Shown piece after piece: positions 11,350-23,389 of a stretch of DNA of 64,000 bases. The notes below the pieces were generated by a model. The model searched no databases and had not been told where the DNA came from. It saw only the letters and a program-made list of their open reading frames with translations. Positions within the stretch are counted from its first letter, which is position 1; the number at the start of each line of letters is the position of its first letter. The DNA is from Blasia pusilla (lineage: Eukaryota; Marchantiophyta; Marchantiopsida; Blasiales). The translations under genes were made by a program, and so were the position numbers. The DNA is taken from contig CM114274.1 in the NCBI GenBank assembly GCA_050084515.1, positions 32,922,001 through 32,986,000 on the forward strand, in the 5' to 3' direction.

Positions 11350-12085
11350 TCTCCTCTCACTCGACGTTGGCAAAGCCCTGCCAGATTCACGCCCGGTCTC
11401 GACTCCCGCATTCGAACTCTTTTCTTCACAGCCGAAGTTGCCCAACTCCGCACTTGAGTTTGCAAATGCTTTGAGATTCATCCATGTCCGAACTCTTTTC
11501 TTCATCGAGTGCACAGTGAAGAAGTAGCCGAACTCGGATTTCAAAGATTTTCTCTCTCTGCAGTGCAGCTCCGCTTGCCGTCTACTCTTGCGCAGCATCT
11601 CCGCTCAACGTTGGCTCCTACTCAACTTCGCGATATTCTTGGTGGTCTGAGTTTCAACATTGGCAAAGCGCTGCCAGATTCCCGCCCGGTCTCGACTCCC
11701 GCATTCGAACTCTTTTCTTCACTACACAGTGAAGAAGTAGCCGAACTCCGATTTCACAGATTTTCTCTCTCTACAGTGCAGCTCCGCTTACCGTCTACTC
11801 TTGCGCAGCAACTCCGCTCAACGTTGGCTCCTGCTCAACTTCGCGATAGCCTTGGTGGTCTGAGTTTCAACATTGGCAAAGCGCTGCCAGATTCCCGCCC
11901 GGTCTCGACTCCGATTGAACTCTTTTCTTCACTACAGTGAAGAAGTAGCCGAACTCCGATTTCACAGATTTTCTCTCTCTGCAGTGCAGCTCCGCTTGCC
12001 GTCTACTCTTGCGCAGCAACTCCGCTCAACGTTGGCTCCTGCTCAACTTTGCGATAGCCTTGGCGGTCTGAGTTTCAACCTTGCG
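11350..12085 (+). repeat. Tandem repeat of about 210 bp in front of the hAT gene
   Basis: The phrase GAGTTTCAAC recurs at 11649, 11862 and 12070 (spacing 213 and 208). CAAAGCGCTGCCAGATTC and CCCGGTCTCGACTCC recur with it, and an older copy lies at 11371. Each unit also has CCGAACTCCGATTTCACAGA and CAGTGCAGCTCCGCTT. Open frames through it (11509-11940, 11873-12391) look like repeat translations. It probably lies in the 5' leader of the hAT element. Confidence 0.85.
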
Positions 12086-12715
12086 GCCTTGCCCCTGTAT
12101 CTCCCGTCAACGTCTGCTCATGCACGGCAGTCTGCTCGACGTCCGCTTTTGCAAGACAGCCTTGCCGGTCTGAGTTTTGGCCTTGCCCCTGCATTCTTGT
12201 CGACGTCCGCTCTAGCGCTACTGATCCGAATGTTTGATGTTTTGCCTCTGATTTTCTGCTGCTCGGTTTTGCTACTTTGCTGCTCTACGCTTTTCCTCCG
12301 AAGATCCGTAATTCAGTTTAGCGTTAGTGTATTTTCTGTTTCGTTTTTCAGTAACATGATTTGGCTGTTGATTCACATTGAGCCCCGTTGAAGTCTTGAA
12401 GTTGCAAATCGGCTTTTGTTATAGCCGTTTTGCAACTGGTCTCTCGACTGTCATACTTGGGGATTGGTTCAATCCGACTGTCATATTTGGGTATTGGATT
12501 CAATTTCCAGCTTGCAGAGATTAGTACCTTTTTTCACATGGTTTAGGGTTTAGTTAGTGCTTTGGAAGTTCGATTTCTTGACTTGAAGCTTCATAGCTCT
12601 AGATCCGCCCGAACTCTTCCATCCGATTTGAAAGAACATGCCATTTGCTTGAGCCTTGGCCACCTGTTGGTTTGTAAACTTGTTTCCCGCATTTGAGTCT
12701 TTTTATTGTGGTTAA

Positions 12716-14938
12716 ATGGCCAAGAGACAGAAGACCATGAGTGCTTTCTTAGACAAGGGACGCCGGAACCATGTTCCAGATATCATTGCATTGTCTGGCT
12801 CATCTGATGGTAAACATGAACAACATATGACAAGCAGTAGTGCATCCTTACCTGAGAAAGTTCGCGTAGCTTGGAAGGACGTTTGGTATTCAATGTACGA
12901 CTGGATTGACTATGATTCAGCCCTTGGTATAATTTTTTGTAAAGTATGTAGGAAGGGTAAGGGGAAGAGTGCTTTTGCTAGAGATGGAGCAATCAATTGC
13001 AAAGTCTATGCATTCACTTACCACGCCAAGTCCAATGAGCATATCAAATTGTCATGGGCTGCAAATGGAGATAAGAAATCGATGGCCAAGGCCATTGTAA
13101 CAACAAACCAAACTTGTGAAGTAGCCCTCCTAACATTGTTTAGGTGTGCATACTTCCTTGCAAAAGAGGCAATTCCATTTTTGAAATTCCCCAATCTCTG
13201 TAAGTTAATGCTTTCTGTAAATGCACCTATAACCAGAGATCTTTACCACGATGAAAAGAGCTGCAGTGAAATATCTTATTATATCAGCCAAGTTCTGCAG
13301 AGAAGAACTCTTTCCAGAGTGCAGGTCTCTCCCTTTTTTGGTATCATGATTGATGAATCCACGGATATATGTGTTACATGTCATTTAGTTGTGTTTTCCA
13401 CTTTCATTGAAGAGGGTCAAGCAGAATGTTGTTTTCTAGGATAACTTCAATGCGAATCCAAATCTTCTAATGCCATTACTGAAACCTTGCTGCAACTAAT
13501 CAAGGATGGAGGGTTGGATTTTTCCAAGATGGTAGCATTTGGATCTGATGGGGCCTCAACAATGGTAGGTAGCCAGATAGGGGTAGCTTCACAAATGAAG
13601 CAAAAGGTGAACCCCTACATTCTATCTATTCATTGTGTTGCTCATAGGACAAATCTTGCTGCTTTGTTGCTTTGCAAAAAGCATTGATTGCAAGTCGATC
13701 TCTACTGAAGTAGATTCCATTCTCAATGTTGTTGTTGGTTACTTCCGGAGGTCCTCCAAGAGGAAAACAATCCTAGCATCTTTGCAGGAGAAGTTCAATA
13801 ACTCCCCACGAGTCATGAAAAGATACCATAAAATACGATGGTTATCTCAATGGCAAGCTGTTTCCAAATTGTGTGATTCTCTAGAATCGGTGTTGAGTTA
13901 TTTTAGGGAGATCTCTCCTTCAGAGGATGATGGGAATGCTGGTAATTTATTTAACAAGCTAAGATCATTCCAAATGATCTACCAGTTGTATTTCTGGCTG
14001 ATATTCTTTCCATGCTTGCAAATCTGAGCAAGATTTTTCAGTACAAGTTTGTGGATGTTAGCACTATAGGGAGTATTGTAAATTCCGAGATAGCTTCCAT
14101 CACTATGAATTTTGTGATGGAAACACATGACTTAAATGCATCGACCTTCTCTGAAGAAACCGGTTATCAAATTTTACCTGATTTTAGGCCTCCAAGTGGC
14201 TATCTTCGACGCTTACAGTCCGAGGTAAGGGGTAAAAGGTTCCATAGTATAGAGATGTCCCGAGATCGTACAGGTAGGGACTTGGAGGCTGCCTTGTTCT
14301 TTCAGAAAAGGTTTGCTGAGAGTGTTTGTTCAGCCTTACAGGAACGATTTTGAGATAACCATCTCATTGGTGCAATGAAAATTCTAAACCCCTTGCACAT
14401 GCCTTCTAGACAGGTGGGATTGAATAGTTGGGGTTGTAAGGATCTTAATGATTTGTGAGGTCATTTTGGAGGTGAATTACCTCTTAAGGGTCAGTTGCAA
14501 CCTGCTCTAATTAATTCTCCTATTGTGAAACAAGAGTTTCAATCTTTCAAACTGATGGCTACCACAGAGTGGAAGGATCGCAACTTCAGAGATATATGGG
14601 CTATGGTAAGTTGGAGTCCCTCTTTGCAATGTAAATTTTCAAACTTGTTGGTTTTAGCAAATATTGCTAGAGTCCAATGTGTGAGTATTGCCATTTGTGA
14701 GAGAGCATTCTCCATTCAGAATATGATCAAAAGCAAATCTCGCAATAGATTGTCGACTAAATACTTAGATGTTGTTTTGAGAATTGCCTTAGAAGGATCT
14801 TTCTTTGATAATGAGGAGTTGTTAGCTGAGTCTGTGGTGTTATGGAAAAATTCTACCCATTTTAGGTATATATTTGCTAGTCCAGAAAAATATTTGTCTT
14901 CAGATGTGGGAGAAGACAACAGTGAAATACTTGTTTAG
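12716..14938 (+). pseudogene. hAT superfamily transposase, broken
   Basis: The start MAKRQKTMSAFLDKG is followed by a zinc finger (FCKVCRKG ... FTYHAKSNEH), typical of hAT transposases of the ZNF862/TTF-type group. The RNase H-like core has MIDESTDI (first Asp) and FGSDGASTMVG, then HCVAHRTNLA. The C-terminal dimerisation region has ERAFSIQNMIKSKSRNRLS. The sequence is complete from end to end. It is broken by an in-frame TAA at 13442-13444, a +1 frame segment from about 13680 to about 14000, and TGA codons at 14351-14353 and 14456-14458. All other segments share one frame, so decay is recent to moderate. The enzyme would cut and paste DNA; this copy cannot. Confidence 0.92.
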
Positions 14939-14972
14939 TAGGATGTTTATAAATTTTTTTGGTAGGGCCCTT

Positions 14973-15010
14973 CTAGAATACTTGGAGCCCTAAAGCTCCA
15001 AGTATTCTAG
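14973..15010. repeat. Perfect 16-bp hairpin just after the hAT stop
   Basis: CTAGAATACTTGGAGC (14973-14988), loop CCTAAA, then the exact complement at 14995-15010. It lies 35 bp after the transposase stop at 14936-14938. It may be a 3' end or processing signal, or an old foldback. Confidence 0.85.
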
Positions 15011-15574
15011 AGGGGGAGGATCCTTGGCTCCCAACCGGTGGGAGTATTACCAGGTTCAACTCTTGCCAAGGATATCATAGAATGTGGAATGGGGAACTTC
15101 AATAGATGTACTTGAAAGTGAATAGAGTGTTTAGTCTTTAGAATTTAAGTCTTCAGATTGTAGATTGTGGGAGTGAATGAATAAGAAAAGGTGGAATTCC
15201 ACATGAAAAAAAAAATCCGGGAAATGTACCAACAGTCGGATTATTGTTGACGACTTGCAAAAAAACGGAAATAAGCTGGAGAGGAGAAATTTGGACAGAA
15301 ATTTAACGTGGGGACAAAACTAATTTTCGGATATCCACAGATTAATATTAAAAATATCCAAAAAAAACTTGTACACATGATAACACCCTCCTGGAGCCGG
15401 TAACCTATAAAAGAAACCGGGTAATAGAAAATATTGCCAGTAATACTCTGATAATTCAAAAAAATCTTCCCGAACCCTGGATGGGATCCTATGGGGTATC
15501 CTTATGTGGAAAATGCAACTTTATCATAAGAAGAAGTGGTTTAAGGAAAGCGAGATAATCTACTTATTTTTAAA

Positions 15575-15612
15575 ATTCACATACGTGCCAACGTATGTGA
15601 ATTCACATACGT
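15575..15612. repeat. ATTCACATACGT palindromic cluster
   Basis: ATTCACATACGT at 15575-15586 and its complement at 15591-15602 form a 12-bp stem with loop GCCA. A third direct copy overlaps at 15601-15612. It contains TACGTG/ACGTA cores. Function unknown. Confidence 0.8.
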
Positions 15613-17224
15613 AACTCCGACGTAAGACCCATACTATTATTGGCCTTAAGTTGGGTCAAAGATGAGGAAAGGACAAAATTTGCTTTTCAAAGTGATTCTC
15701 GTATGCGAAGGGGTAAGGGGATTTATGTTTCTCCAAATCAAGAAGGGAAAAGGTTTGAATTACAGCAAAATTTCATTCCTTGTGATATGTGTTTAGATTT
15801 TCATTTTCATATTTACCATAAATACCTAATGATAAATATTTATGGCCCTTATACTTTTTGTTGTTTTCTTCTCACCATCTAAGCTATTCACATGTATTTA
15901 CTAATTATTTTCTCTGCCCAGACCAATTTGAGATTAAAAATATCAACCAGAAATGTTTTTGTGATTCATTTTTAAGTTATCTCATCATAAATAGTCACCG
16001 TAATGGTTGAATCCCGTATTTACAAGTATTCGGACGAAGTTTTTAACGAGCATGATCGGACCCTAAAACGACAAACTGCATCTAGGTCTACTCAGTTACT
16101 AGGATTTTTGAATTGTACAATCCGAGTCGCATGGGCAGGATTCTATTACTGGGATTATTGAGTCACGTGACTAAGGGATTTTACGCTGTATAGCAGCGTA
16201 AGGATACTTTCCTTAGTGACAGGTTCCTTGGTTGGTGAATCTTCCTACGCTGAAGGGAATACAAATTCAAACTTTTCTATGATGAGTATCATGCGCATGT
16301 AGCAGGTGAACTTATGATATAGTTGTGAGTGCTAATGAGTCCAAAAGAATGTGGGCTTAGAACCTTCCAAATTTAATTTTAGCATAAAAGATTGGTCATG
16401 TGTATGTTTTGCCTGGGATTGTGTATGTCATCGGCTGCCAGAAGATTCTCCACTCTAATTTTCATATGTAAGAGGATGAAGTGGAATTGGATCTTCACAT
16501 GTAGATAATTAAAGGATCATCAACTTCACATATCTATTGGAAGACAGTTGCGCACAAAGAGAGGAGAATCCTTCTTGTATCTACTATACACACGTATCTA
16601 CTGTAGACATGTACATTCCATTTCAGAATGCAAGGGCATATTCTGTTTCGAAAATATTTGAAAACATTACAAATAATTTAAATATTCCAAAATTAGACAT
16701 GCTCAAACCGAAAAAAAATTTTGAAGTTAGTATATTTTAAATTATCCATATCCACCACATTTTCATTGCGAGTATTAAAAGATTTCCTATGATCCATATT
16801 CGCGAGTTTTCCGTTGTGATACACGATTTGCCGCTCAAAGAGCCGTGAATTCATATGTCCGTCACGTGTACTTAGTGCCATGTGTCTTTAGTCCCTTCCG
16901 TCCGTACAAAATTTCGATTACCATCACGAAACGAAATCACGACACGAAATGAATACGGAAAATAGTGAACATGGTATTTCAAAAACTTCGGCAGTGTGCC
17001 TGATTCATATCGGGTTGCAGGACGCAATCGAATTCCCCGATAACTTTTTGGAGAGTGAATCTCGCCATGCTACAATTGTCGTTCGACCTTAAACCGTTAA
17101 AATCACCGCGTGCACTCCCACAAACCTATGGATACTACGCCCTACAACATACAACAGCCAGCCATTTAACTACCTGATGCATTTCCGGACTAAGTACACC
17201 AGGACATCGAAATGTCGACGGATT
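15613..17224. other. Region downstream of RbcS, no gene recognised
   Basis: Short frames at 15640-15882, 16537-16740 and 16693-16881 have no domain. The part next to 17225 would include the 3' untranslated region of RbcS, but no poly(A) signal could be assigned with confidence. Confidence 0.4.
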
Positions 17225-18103
17225 TCAAATCCTGCCCTTAAGCTTTTGGCAGGTGTACGATGAAACTGCGCACTGCACCTGCCTCTTGTTGTCAAATCCC
17301 AAACATCTGATGTAGCAGGTGGAACCGTACGCCTTCTTGCATTCCTCGATCTCCCTCAACACTGAGCCTGAGTCAGTGCTTCCGAACATGGGCAGCTTCC
17401 ACATGGTCCAGTAACGACCATCGTAGTATCCGGGCATGGTGCAGTTCTCGCGGGAGACAGTTCCCTGAATGTCAAACTCGATGCAGGGAACCCATCCGCT
17501 GGAAATGATGTAGTCAATCTGCTTTGCAAGAGCATCGGCGCTCAAGGGGGGCAAGTACGAGAGAGTCTCGAACCTGGCGTTGTTGTATGGTTCCCATACC
17601 TATTCACACAAACACCAGAGTAAGTTACAGGCACACGATCCATAGAGCAGCCGATCCCAAATCCTCCCAAAACTTCGGTAGCGAGCCTCTGCGGTAACTT
17701 CACCCTCACGAGCTTCAGGCGAGCTGGCGGATTTCTCCCTCGCAATCAGCTCATCGTATGATGCAGCGTGTTACCATCAGCAGAGATCGAACTCAAACAA
17801 CGTGAAGTGAATCTGGAGTTTGGGACAGTGTACACACACTACATATTCAAGTTGATAACAAATCTCCATCTAAAGTACCAAAGGAAATCGAGTCACTGCA
17901 GTAGATGATCATTTCCGTACCTGCATGCAAGAAATGCGGCTGCCGTTGGTGGCAGTCTTCGATTGCCACTCGCTCTTGCCTCCGAAAACGGCAGCCTTGA
18001 GTCCGGCCTGGACGGACACCACCTTGGTCGAGGAGGTGTTGGCAACAGCCGTGATGGCTGCGACGGGGGTCACGACGGCGGAGGAAGCAGCGATGGAAGC
18101 CAT
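17225..18103 (-). CDS. RbcS: Ribulose-1,5-bisphosphate carboxylase small subunit, chloroplast precursor
   Basis: RbcS is the nuclear-encoded small subunit of RuBisCO. It is imported into the chloroplast and joins eight large subunits to fix CO2. Exon 1 is 18103-17921 (61 codons). The intron is 17920-17600, with GT and AG ends. Exon 2 is 17599-17225 (124 codons and stop). The join gives 185 residues. Residues 1-59 are a Ser/Ala/Val-rich transit peptide, and the mature protein starts M60 with [20 protein letters not shown]. Family signatures are [35 protein letters not shown] and VQCAVSSY. The intron sits between MQ and VW, the classic first RbcS intron position, and the second angiosperm intron is absent. 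An upstream in-frame extension exists, but [10 protein letters not shown] is the natural start. The gene looks intact. The sequence suits a seed-free vascular plant. Confidence 0.97.
17600..17920 (-). other. RbcS intron
   Basis: A 321-bp phase-0 intron. On the minus strand the donor reads CAG|GTACGG and the acceptor AATAG|GTATGG. The join restores MQ|VWEPYNN. Confidence 0.95.
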
Positions 18104-18187
18104 TTCGATCGACGCTTGCTGAACAGACAGTTTACTCGAAGAGCACCTGAGAAAGTGAGCAATGATCAGTAGAGTGAACACTGTGAA

Positions 18188-18328
18188 CATAAATAGGAAG
18201 AATCAGAGAGACTAGAGGGCGGAGAACCGCAGATGGATGGTGGAGTTCCTTATCTCCTCCGCGATGCGTCTGGACCATAAGACTCGTCAACAGATTCCCG
18301 ATCTACGGATTTGTCGCGTACACGTGGC
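18188..18328 (-). promoter_or_regulatory. RbcS core promoter with I-box and G-box
   Basis: Read on the minus strand upstream of the start codon: a TATTTATG TATA-like box (18195-18188), the I-box GATAAGG (18254-18248), and the G-box GCCACGTG (18328-18321). The order TATA, I-box, G-box at about 85, 145 and 220 bp from the ATG is the light-response layout known from flowering-plant RbcS genes. Binding by GATA, MYB-like and bZIP factors is inferred. Confidence 0.65.
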
Positions 18329-18438
18329 ACTGGTTAAACGTCTGAGAAGTACGTTAGTTGCCAGACGCCGTACGAACTTACACCCCGGTTAGTCTGAATG
18401 CAGATTTGTACTGTGACACCAAGTGAACTCCAGTTCAT

Positions 18439-18606
18439 GTTGACTGTGGTCAGCCCCCTGCGTGCGCCGCAAAGTATAGCGACGTTCAGGTTGACTATGG
18501 TCACATCCCCTGAGCCCCGGACTCCGGAGTAAACTGACGTCCGTGCTGACTATGGTCAGGGGCCACAGAGAGACAGATTCCTCCAGTTGTGGTTGATTGT
18601 GGTCCA
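18439..18606. repeat. Four copies of GTTGACTRTGGTCA upstream of RbcS
   Basis: Copies at 18439-18452, 18490-18503, 18545-18558 and 18592-18605 (the last two with one or two changes), spaced about 50 bp. Each has a TTGAC core, as in W-boxes, facing an inverted GGTCA. They lie 340-500 bp upstream of the RbcS start. Confidence 0.7.
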
Positions 18607-18623
18607 GTGACTGGATTCTTTAT

Positions 18624-18818
18624 CAGACAACTGCAGTTATCGGGCCCCCCCCCCCCCCTCTTTATGTCCTCCCGTATATCTGATTCGTTTCAGACAACTA
18701 CAGCTAACATCCATCCTTTCTGTCCACTGGACCAGGACCAGATCCATATCAGAAAACTACAGTTACGGTTGGTGCTAGGCTAGTAGCTGCGATGCCTACC
18801 GCTCAACTACAGTTATAT
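18624..18818. repeat. Four copies of CAGACAACTACAGTTA further upstream of RbcS
   Basis: Copies at 18624-18640, 18691-18707, 18750-18766 and 18802-18816, spaced 50-67 bp. A C-run (18645-18658) lies between the first two. The core AACTACAGTT resembles MYB-type sites. Together with the neighbouring set they form an array of eight boxes. Confidence 0.65.
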
Positions 18819-18829
18819 GGTAGGCTGGA

Positions 18830-19650
18830 GTAGCATTTTCAAACGACTGTACGGGCCTTACGTGTAACGCGAATAAAAAAATGAGTACAATTTTATGAAA
18901 GAATAAATGTATAAATAACTATATTAATTTTAAAGTCACATTCCCTATTGAGGACACAAATTTCTTGGGAAATTTTTACGGATATGAAACAAATCTTACA
19001 AATAATTCTTGAAATGTGATTCTGTGGAAGGGGTTTCTAATCACATCTTTTACATTTTAATGCAACAAAAAATTAAGGTTTTGGGCACGTTGCAAAGTAA
19101 TGATCATCCGAGGCCTAGGATGTCAAATCAGCGTAACTAAAAACAATCCATTCTTTGATGGGACGCAATTGGCATATAGGAAAAAAAATTCAAACCTATG
19201 GTACTTAACCTCATAAATCTCAATAGCCAACGGGTTAAAGTAATATATTGTAGGTTTGGATCTTCATCCCTACCACTTCTAGTGGCAATCTCACTTGGAG
19301 GTTCTACCACCACATATACATGCCCTATCTTGCATGTAGGATTTATAACTATATCGTCCATTATCTTACCAATTATAATATATAGGAAAAGCATTTTAAA
19401 TGATTGTACGGAGAATGAAAAATGAATAAATTTTGATGAATGAACAACTATATTAATTTCAAAATCAATTTCCGTACTAGGGAGAAGAAAATAATACTTT
19501 CTTTGGAAATTCTTGTGGATATAGAAGAAATCTAACAAATAATTCTTAGAATATGATTATGTGAAAGGGTTCTCTAGCCACATCTCTTACATCTTAAATG
19601 CCACATAAAATTATGTTTTGGGCATGTTGCAAAGTAATGGTGATCATGCA
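18830..19650. repeat. Direct repeat pair, about 260 bp each
   Basis: 18830-19110 and 19388-19650 share long stretches, for example ACTATATTAATTT, ACAAATAATTCTT and GTTGCAAAGTAATG, in the same order, with clear divergence. The offset is about 555 bp. The spacer has no gene. Confidence 0.7.
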
Positions 19651-21766
19651 TGCATAACATAATATCGACATCTTCGCATTTGGAACCCCAATCCCCTCCC
19701 ACCAATAAAAAATATATCTACAAAAGACAAAAACTTTTTAAAAAAACTAGTCAATCCAAATGATACATCCCACTAGAGCCCACACTCGAGCGATATTCAA
19801 GTTGTGGGGAGGACCAAACATAACCACATCACTAAAATAATGGTCACCATGACCAAATAAAATGTTGAAATCAAGTGACGAGGTCAATATGTTTTCAAAA
19901 GAGCTTTGCGCATTTATGCCAATGACTTAGCCTTTTAACATATTTATGATACTAAAAAACTCGATGATCTTGAAATCTATTAAGATTTCATTTTTTATTG
20001 AAAAAGTATAAAACTTTAGACTTTTTCATAACAAACAAACTAACATGGTGTTCTTCTCTTTGACTTTTAACTCAATAGGTGTCCCGATTAGCTAAGTCTA
20101 TGGCTCTCATGCTAGAAGGGACTGGGGAAAGAAGTCATGATTGTGGATCAAAGTAACAGAGATCTTGTTGTGACTCGCAAATTTGCAACCTAGATCAACA
20201 AGTCGCAACACTATAATGAGCGGAAAAATCTGCGTAAGACTAATGATAGTCAAGAGGGGAGCATGCCTTAAGACTAACGTTTGGAGAAAGAGGGTGTAGC
20301 CATTCGTAGGGATGAGGATGAGGCAAGATAGGTGGGAGATCCTTGAGCCGAATCAAGGGCTCCTAGCATGAAGGTAAGAGTAGTCAAGATGGGTGAGACG
20401 CCATGAGACTAGTCACAAAATAAAATGGCCGGTAATACAACCATGAGACACCAAATGGCACGAGTCAGGACGGATCCTAGCCATGAGATGCAAAAAATAT
20501 GGGTAGAGTTTCCAAGATGAATTTGGGCAAGTCAAGATAGGTTTAATCTCCCAAAAGACTCCCCCAATTCATCTTCGTGGCTACAAGTCAAACAAGGGTC
20601 AACAAGAAGATAACCACGTTTGGGTTGTGGACCAATACCAAGAGCCCCAAGTAGATGTTGGGAAAGATCAAATTCTCCTGGAGAATCCCATAAGTACCTA
20701 AAGGGAGGGACGCTCTCTCTCCTTATGTTCTTGAGTCTTGGAATAAGGGATTAACCATGTTTTGTGTTTGGGCTATGTTTTAGGTTTGAGTTAAGCAACC
20801 GTTTGGGGCGCACCTTGAGGAATTAACCACCACTCTCCAACTTATATAAGCAATTAGGATATTTTTAATAAATTCTTGGGAAAGAGGCTTCCTAGGGAGA
20901 TGGTAGGCATATAAAGAGATAGAAAACACCATTTTATGCTTGGCAACTTCACCGACTTGCCTAAGAAGCGCAAGGCTGATTGGGTCTTTGAGACTCATCC
21001 TAAGACTTCTACTTGCAAGAATCACAATCGAAATCTCTTTGTGGTCTAGGGACAAGGAGTACATGATGAAATCTATGAGATGATATTAAAGCAAAGTTAT
21101 GTCATGGAGTTCAACCTCTACTCCTCCTCATTTTCTCGCAAAGAGACCCTGACCTCAAGTCTTACAAGTGAATTAAGCTCTCATTGAGTCCAAACTAAAA
21201 AAATATTGAAACTACCTTCTAAAATATCTAATTTCTTCCTTTTTGGCTTTGTACCTTCTCATGTCTTATAATCCTCTCTTAGGAGTCAAATCTTTGATGC
21301 CACCACTCCTCATCCTTCCTAGCTCTCTTTTGTTTATAGATTTCTTCTTCCAATGAAAATGCTAACAACTTTTTTTCAATAAATTTCTCTTGCTCTTCCT
21401 CAAAATCAACAAAAACACATTGAATGTAGTAGTGGTTAGTATCATCAGCCTACTTCTTCAATACTCATTTTATTTCGTAATTTAATTAAGATCTCAGTCT
21501 TCTTTTGGTGTGGCATTTTTAATGGCCATGGCTATGTCATGAGTGGGCATAATCTTGCATTACTCATGGTCTAGGTGGAAGAAATATAACTCCAAGTATC
21601 ATGTCTACCACGTGTTCTTAAAAAAGATTATCCTTTAACAAGAATAATCCAATCATATAACACTTCAAGCCACTCTATATGAGCAAGTTATTACACACAA
21701 GAAATATCCAAAGACCATTGATCACATGAACTCTTGAAACAAATATATATATATATATATATATTG

Positions 21767-21804
<38 letters not shown>

Positions 21805-22627
21805 TTATATTTTATTTTGTTTTTTTTTTGTTTTTGTTTGTTTGTGTGTGTGTGTGGGGAAGATGAATTATTGTCCACGGTGTCCAAAGAAGGACCATAG
21901 GAGTTTGATTTGCAACATTTACAAGAATAATCGATATGAATAAAGAGGACCTAAAAGGCCCTATGGTCCATGTGATGCTCCATGGCCTTCACACACCAAC
22001 ATACAAATTTGTCAGTTTGAACTTGGTGCTTTCTAAGTATGAAGTCAAAAAACATGAGGGTAGAACCTTGGAGGAGATTTGGAAACTTGAGTACCAATGG
22101 TAATTAACTACTCTTGAAGAGAAAATGTTCTTTGTTATCTAAAATTCTTGAGATAAAATGCTTACACAATTTGTCCACTCTTTTGGGTCATAAGAACCTT
22201 CCTCTCTCTAACTTGAAGTAAATGTAGCCACATTTGAATGTAGCAAATGCCAGACAGAGTTTCATGGATATTTTGGAAGAGATATAATCATGTTTAGTAG
22301 ATCAGCACATGTTCATAATAAATTAGTAACGTCATACCCTCTGACTTTTTTTCCATGATTGATTGTATCTCCTCTCCCATAGATTTTGGTATTTATCCTA
22401 GATAAAAGAGACATAGTTTCTATGAAAATCTCTATAAGGTCTTGGTTAGTGTTTCTTGGCAAATTGTAAATTGATATGGCCTACTTGTGAAGCTATATGA
22501 TATACTCATAGTACCAATTCTTTGCCTACGTAGTATCACTATCCTGAGAAGCTTGTAAGACTCTAGTAGAGAGGTGACTAGGGTTGTTCTCTGTAATAGC
22601 TTAAAGGTGTTAATCCAATGTGATCAT
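19651..22627. other. Long AT-rich spacer, no gene recognised
   Basis: No frame carries a domain I recognise on either strand (including 20780-21064 minus and 21734-21943 plus). It contains an AT microsatellite at about 21742-21800. Confidence 0.45.
21742..21800. repeat. (AT)n microsatellite
   Basis: Two AT runs separated by TTGAAA, followed by TTTATTT- and TG-rich sequence to about 21856. Confidence 0.95.
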
Positions 22628-22764
22628 TGTCGTGCGCATACACATCGCTACACAATCCATATCACTAGTCACATCTACATACCATCCAACATCAATCTTC
22701 CCCAATATACGGGTAGATCCACATATAAATAAAATATACTCACGCATATACATTGGGACTCCAC
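22628..22764 (-). repeat. Terminal block X2 of element B/D
   Basis: On the minus strand it ends GCGCACGACA. It is related to X of elements A and C but clearly diverged. It is the 3' end of the element. Confidence 0.8.
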
Positions 22765-23198
22765 AAAAAAATCAAGAGTAGTTAAAATGGCTCACCCGCT
22801 CTAAAACTCCACTCATGAATCTACATCAGCATGTGGAACCACATCCACCCTCTACTATGAGGGAATCCAAACGCTAGCATTCTAACTCCTACACATCCAC
22901 ACACGTCTATGCAAGAGAGGCGCTCTTAAGGCTCAACATGAGAAAGATGGCTCGAGAAAGCCATCTCTCTCACTCTTATACCCTTGGGAAGAGCGAAAAA
23001 GCTCTTTCCCCAAAAATAGCCCTCCCAACGGTCACCTGACAGACAAAAACCAAAATAGGGAAATTGCCATAAACAACGTTCCCAACACAACAGGCATGTC
23101 GCCAACCTCATCCGACATCTTGGGACAAAGTTACACCCGAATAGTCCACTGACTCTCAATGTCGTCGACGCGATAAAACTCTACCTAAAGATGTGATA
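22765..23198 (-). repeat. Terminal block Y2 of element B/D
   Basis: On the minus strand it starts TATCACATCTTTAGGTAG and ends CTACTCTTGATTTTTT. It keeps the post-TATA stem (AAGATGG...CCATCTT at about 22944-22968) and the AAGAGC/GCTCTT hairpin. Confidence 0.8.
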
Positions 23199-23200
23199 GT

Positions 23201-23340
23201 TGTTGTGCGCATACACATCGGTACATAATCCATATCGCTGGTCACATCTACATACCACCCAACACCGATCTTCCCCAACATACGGGTAGATCCACACATA
23301 AATGAAAGATACTCATGCATATACATTGGGATTCCACAAC
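23201..23340 (-). repeat. Terminal block X1 of element B/D
   Basis: Second X copy, lying between Y2 and the polypurine tract (complement at 23341-23352). It ends GCGCACAACA, then AC, then Y2, the same order as in elements A and C. Confidence 0.8.
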
Positions 23341-23389
23341 CGCCCCCCTAGTTGGCAGTTGGGTACCTCTAACTCCAGATAGCACACAC

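Larger units (their letters stand above)
10798..15488 (+). mobile_element. Probable extent of the hAT-bearing insertion
   Basis: TGGATGGGATC occurs at 10797-10807 and again at 15478-15488, bracketing the GC-rich leader, tandem repeats, hAT gene and hairpin. It could be a target duplication, although hAT elements usually make 8 bp, and I could not find convincing terminal inverted repeats. The base composition changes sharply just inside the left copy. The limits are tentative. Confidence 0.35.

Noticed and set aside
11509-12391. Two overlapping frames of 143 and 172 codons
   Set aside because: They translate the 210-bp tandem repeat and have no domain.
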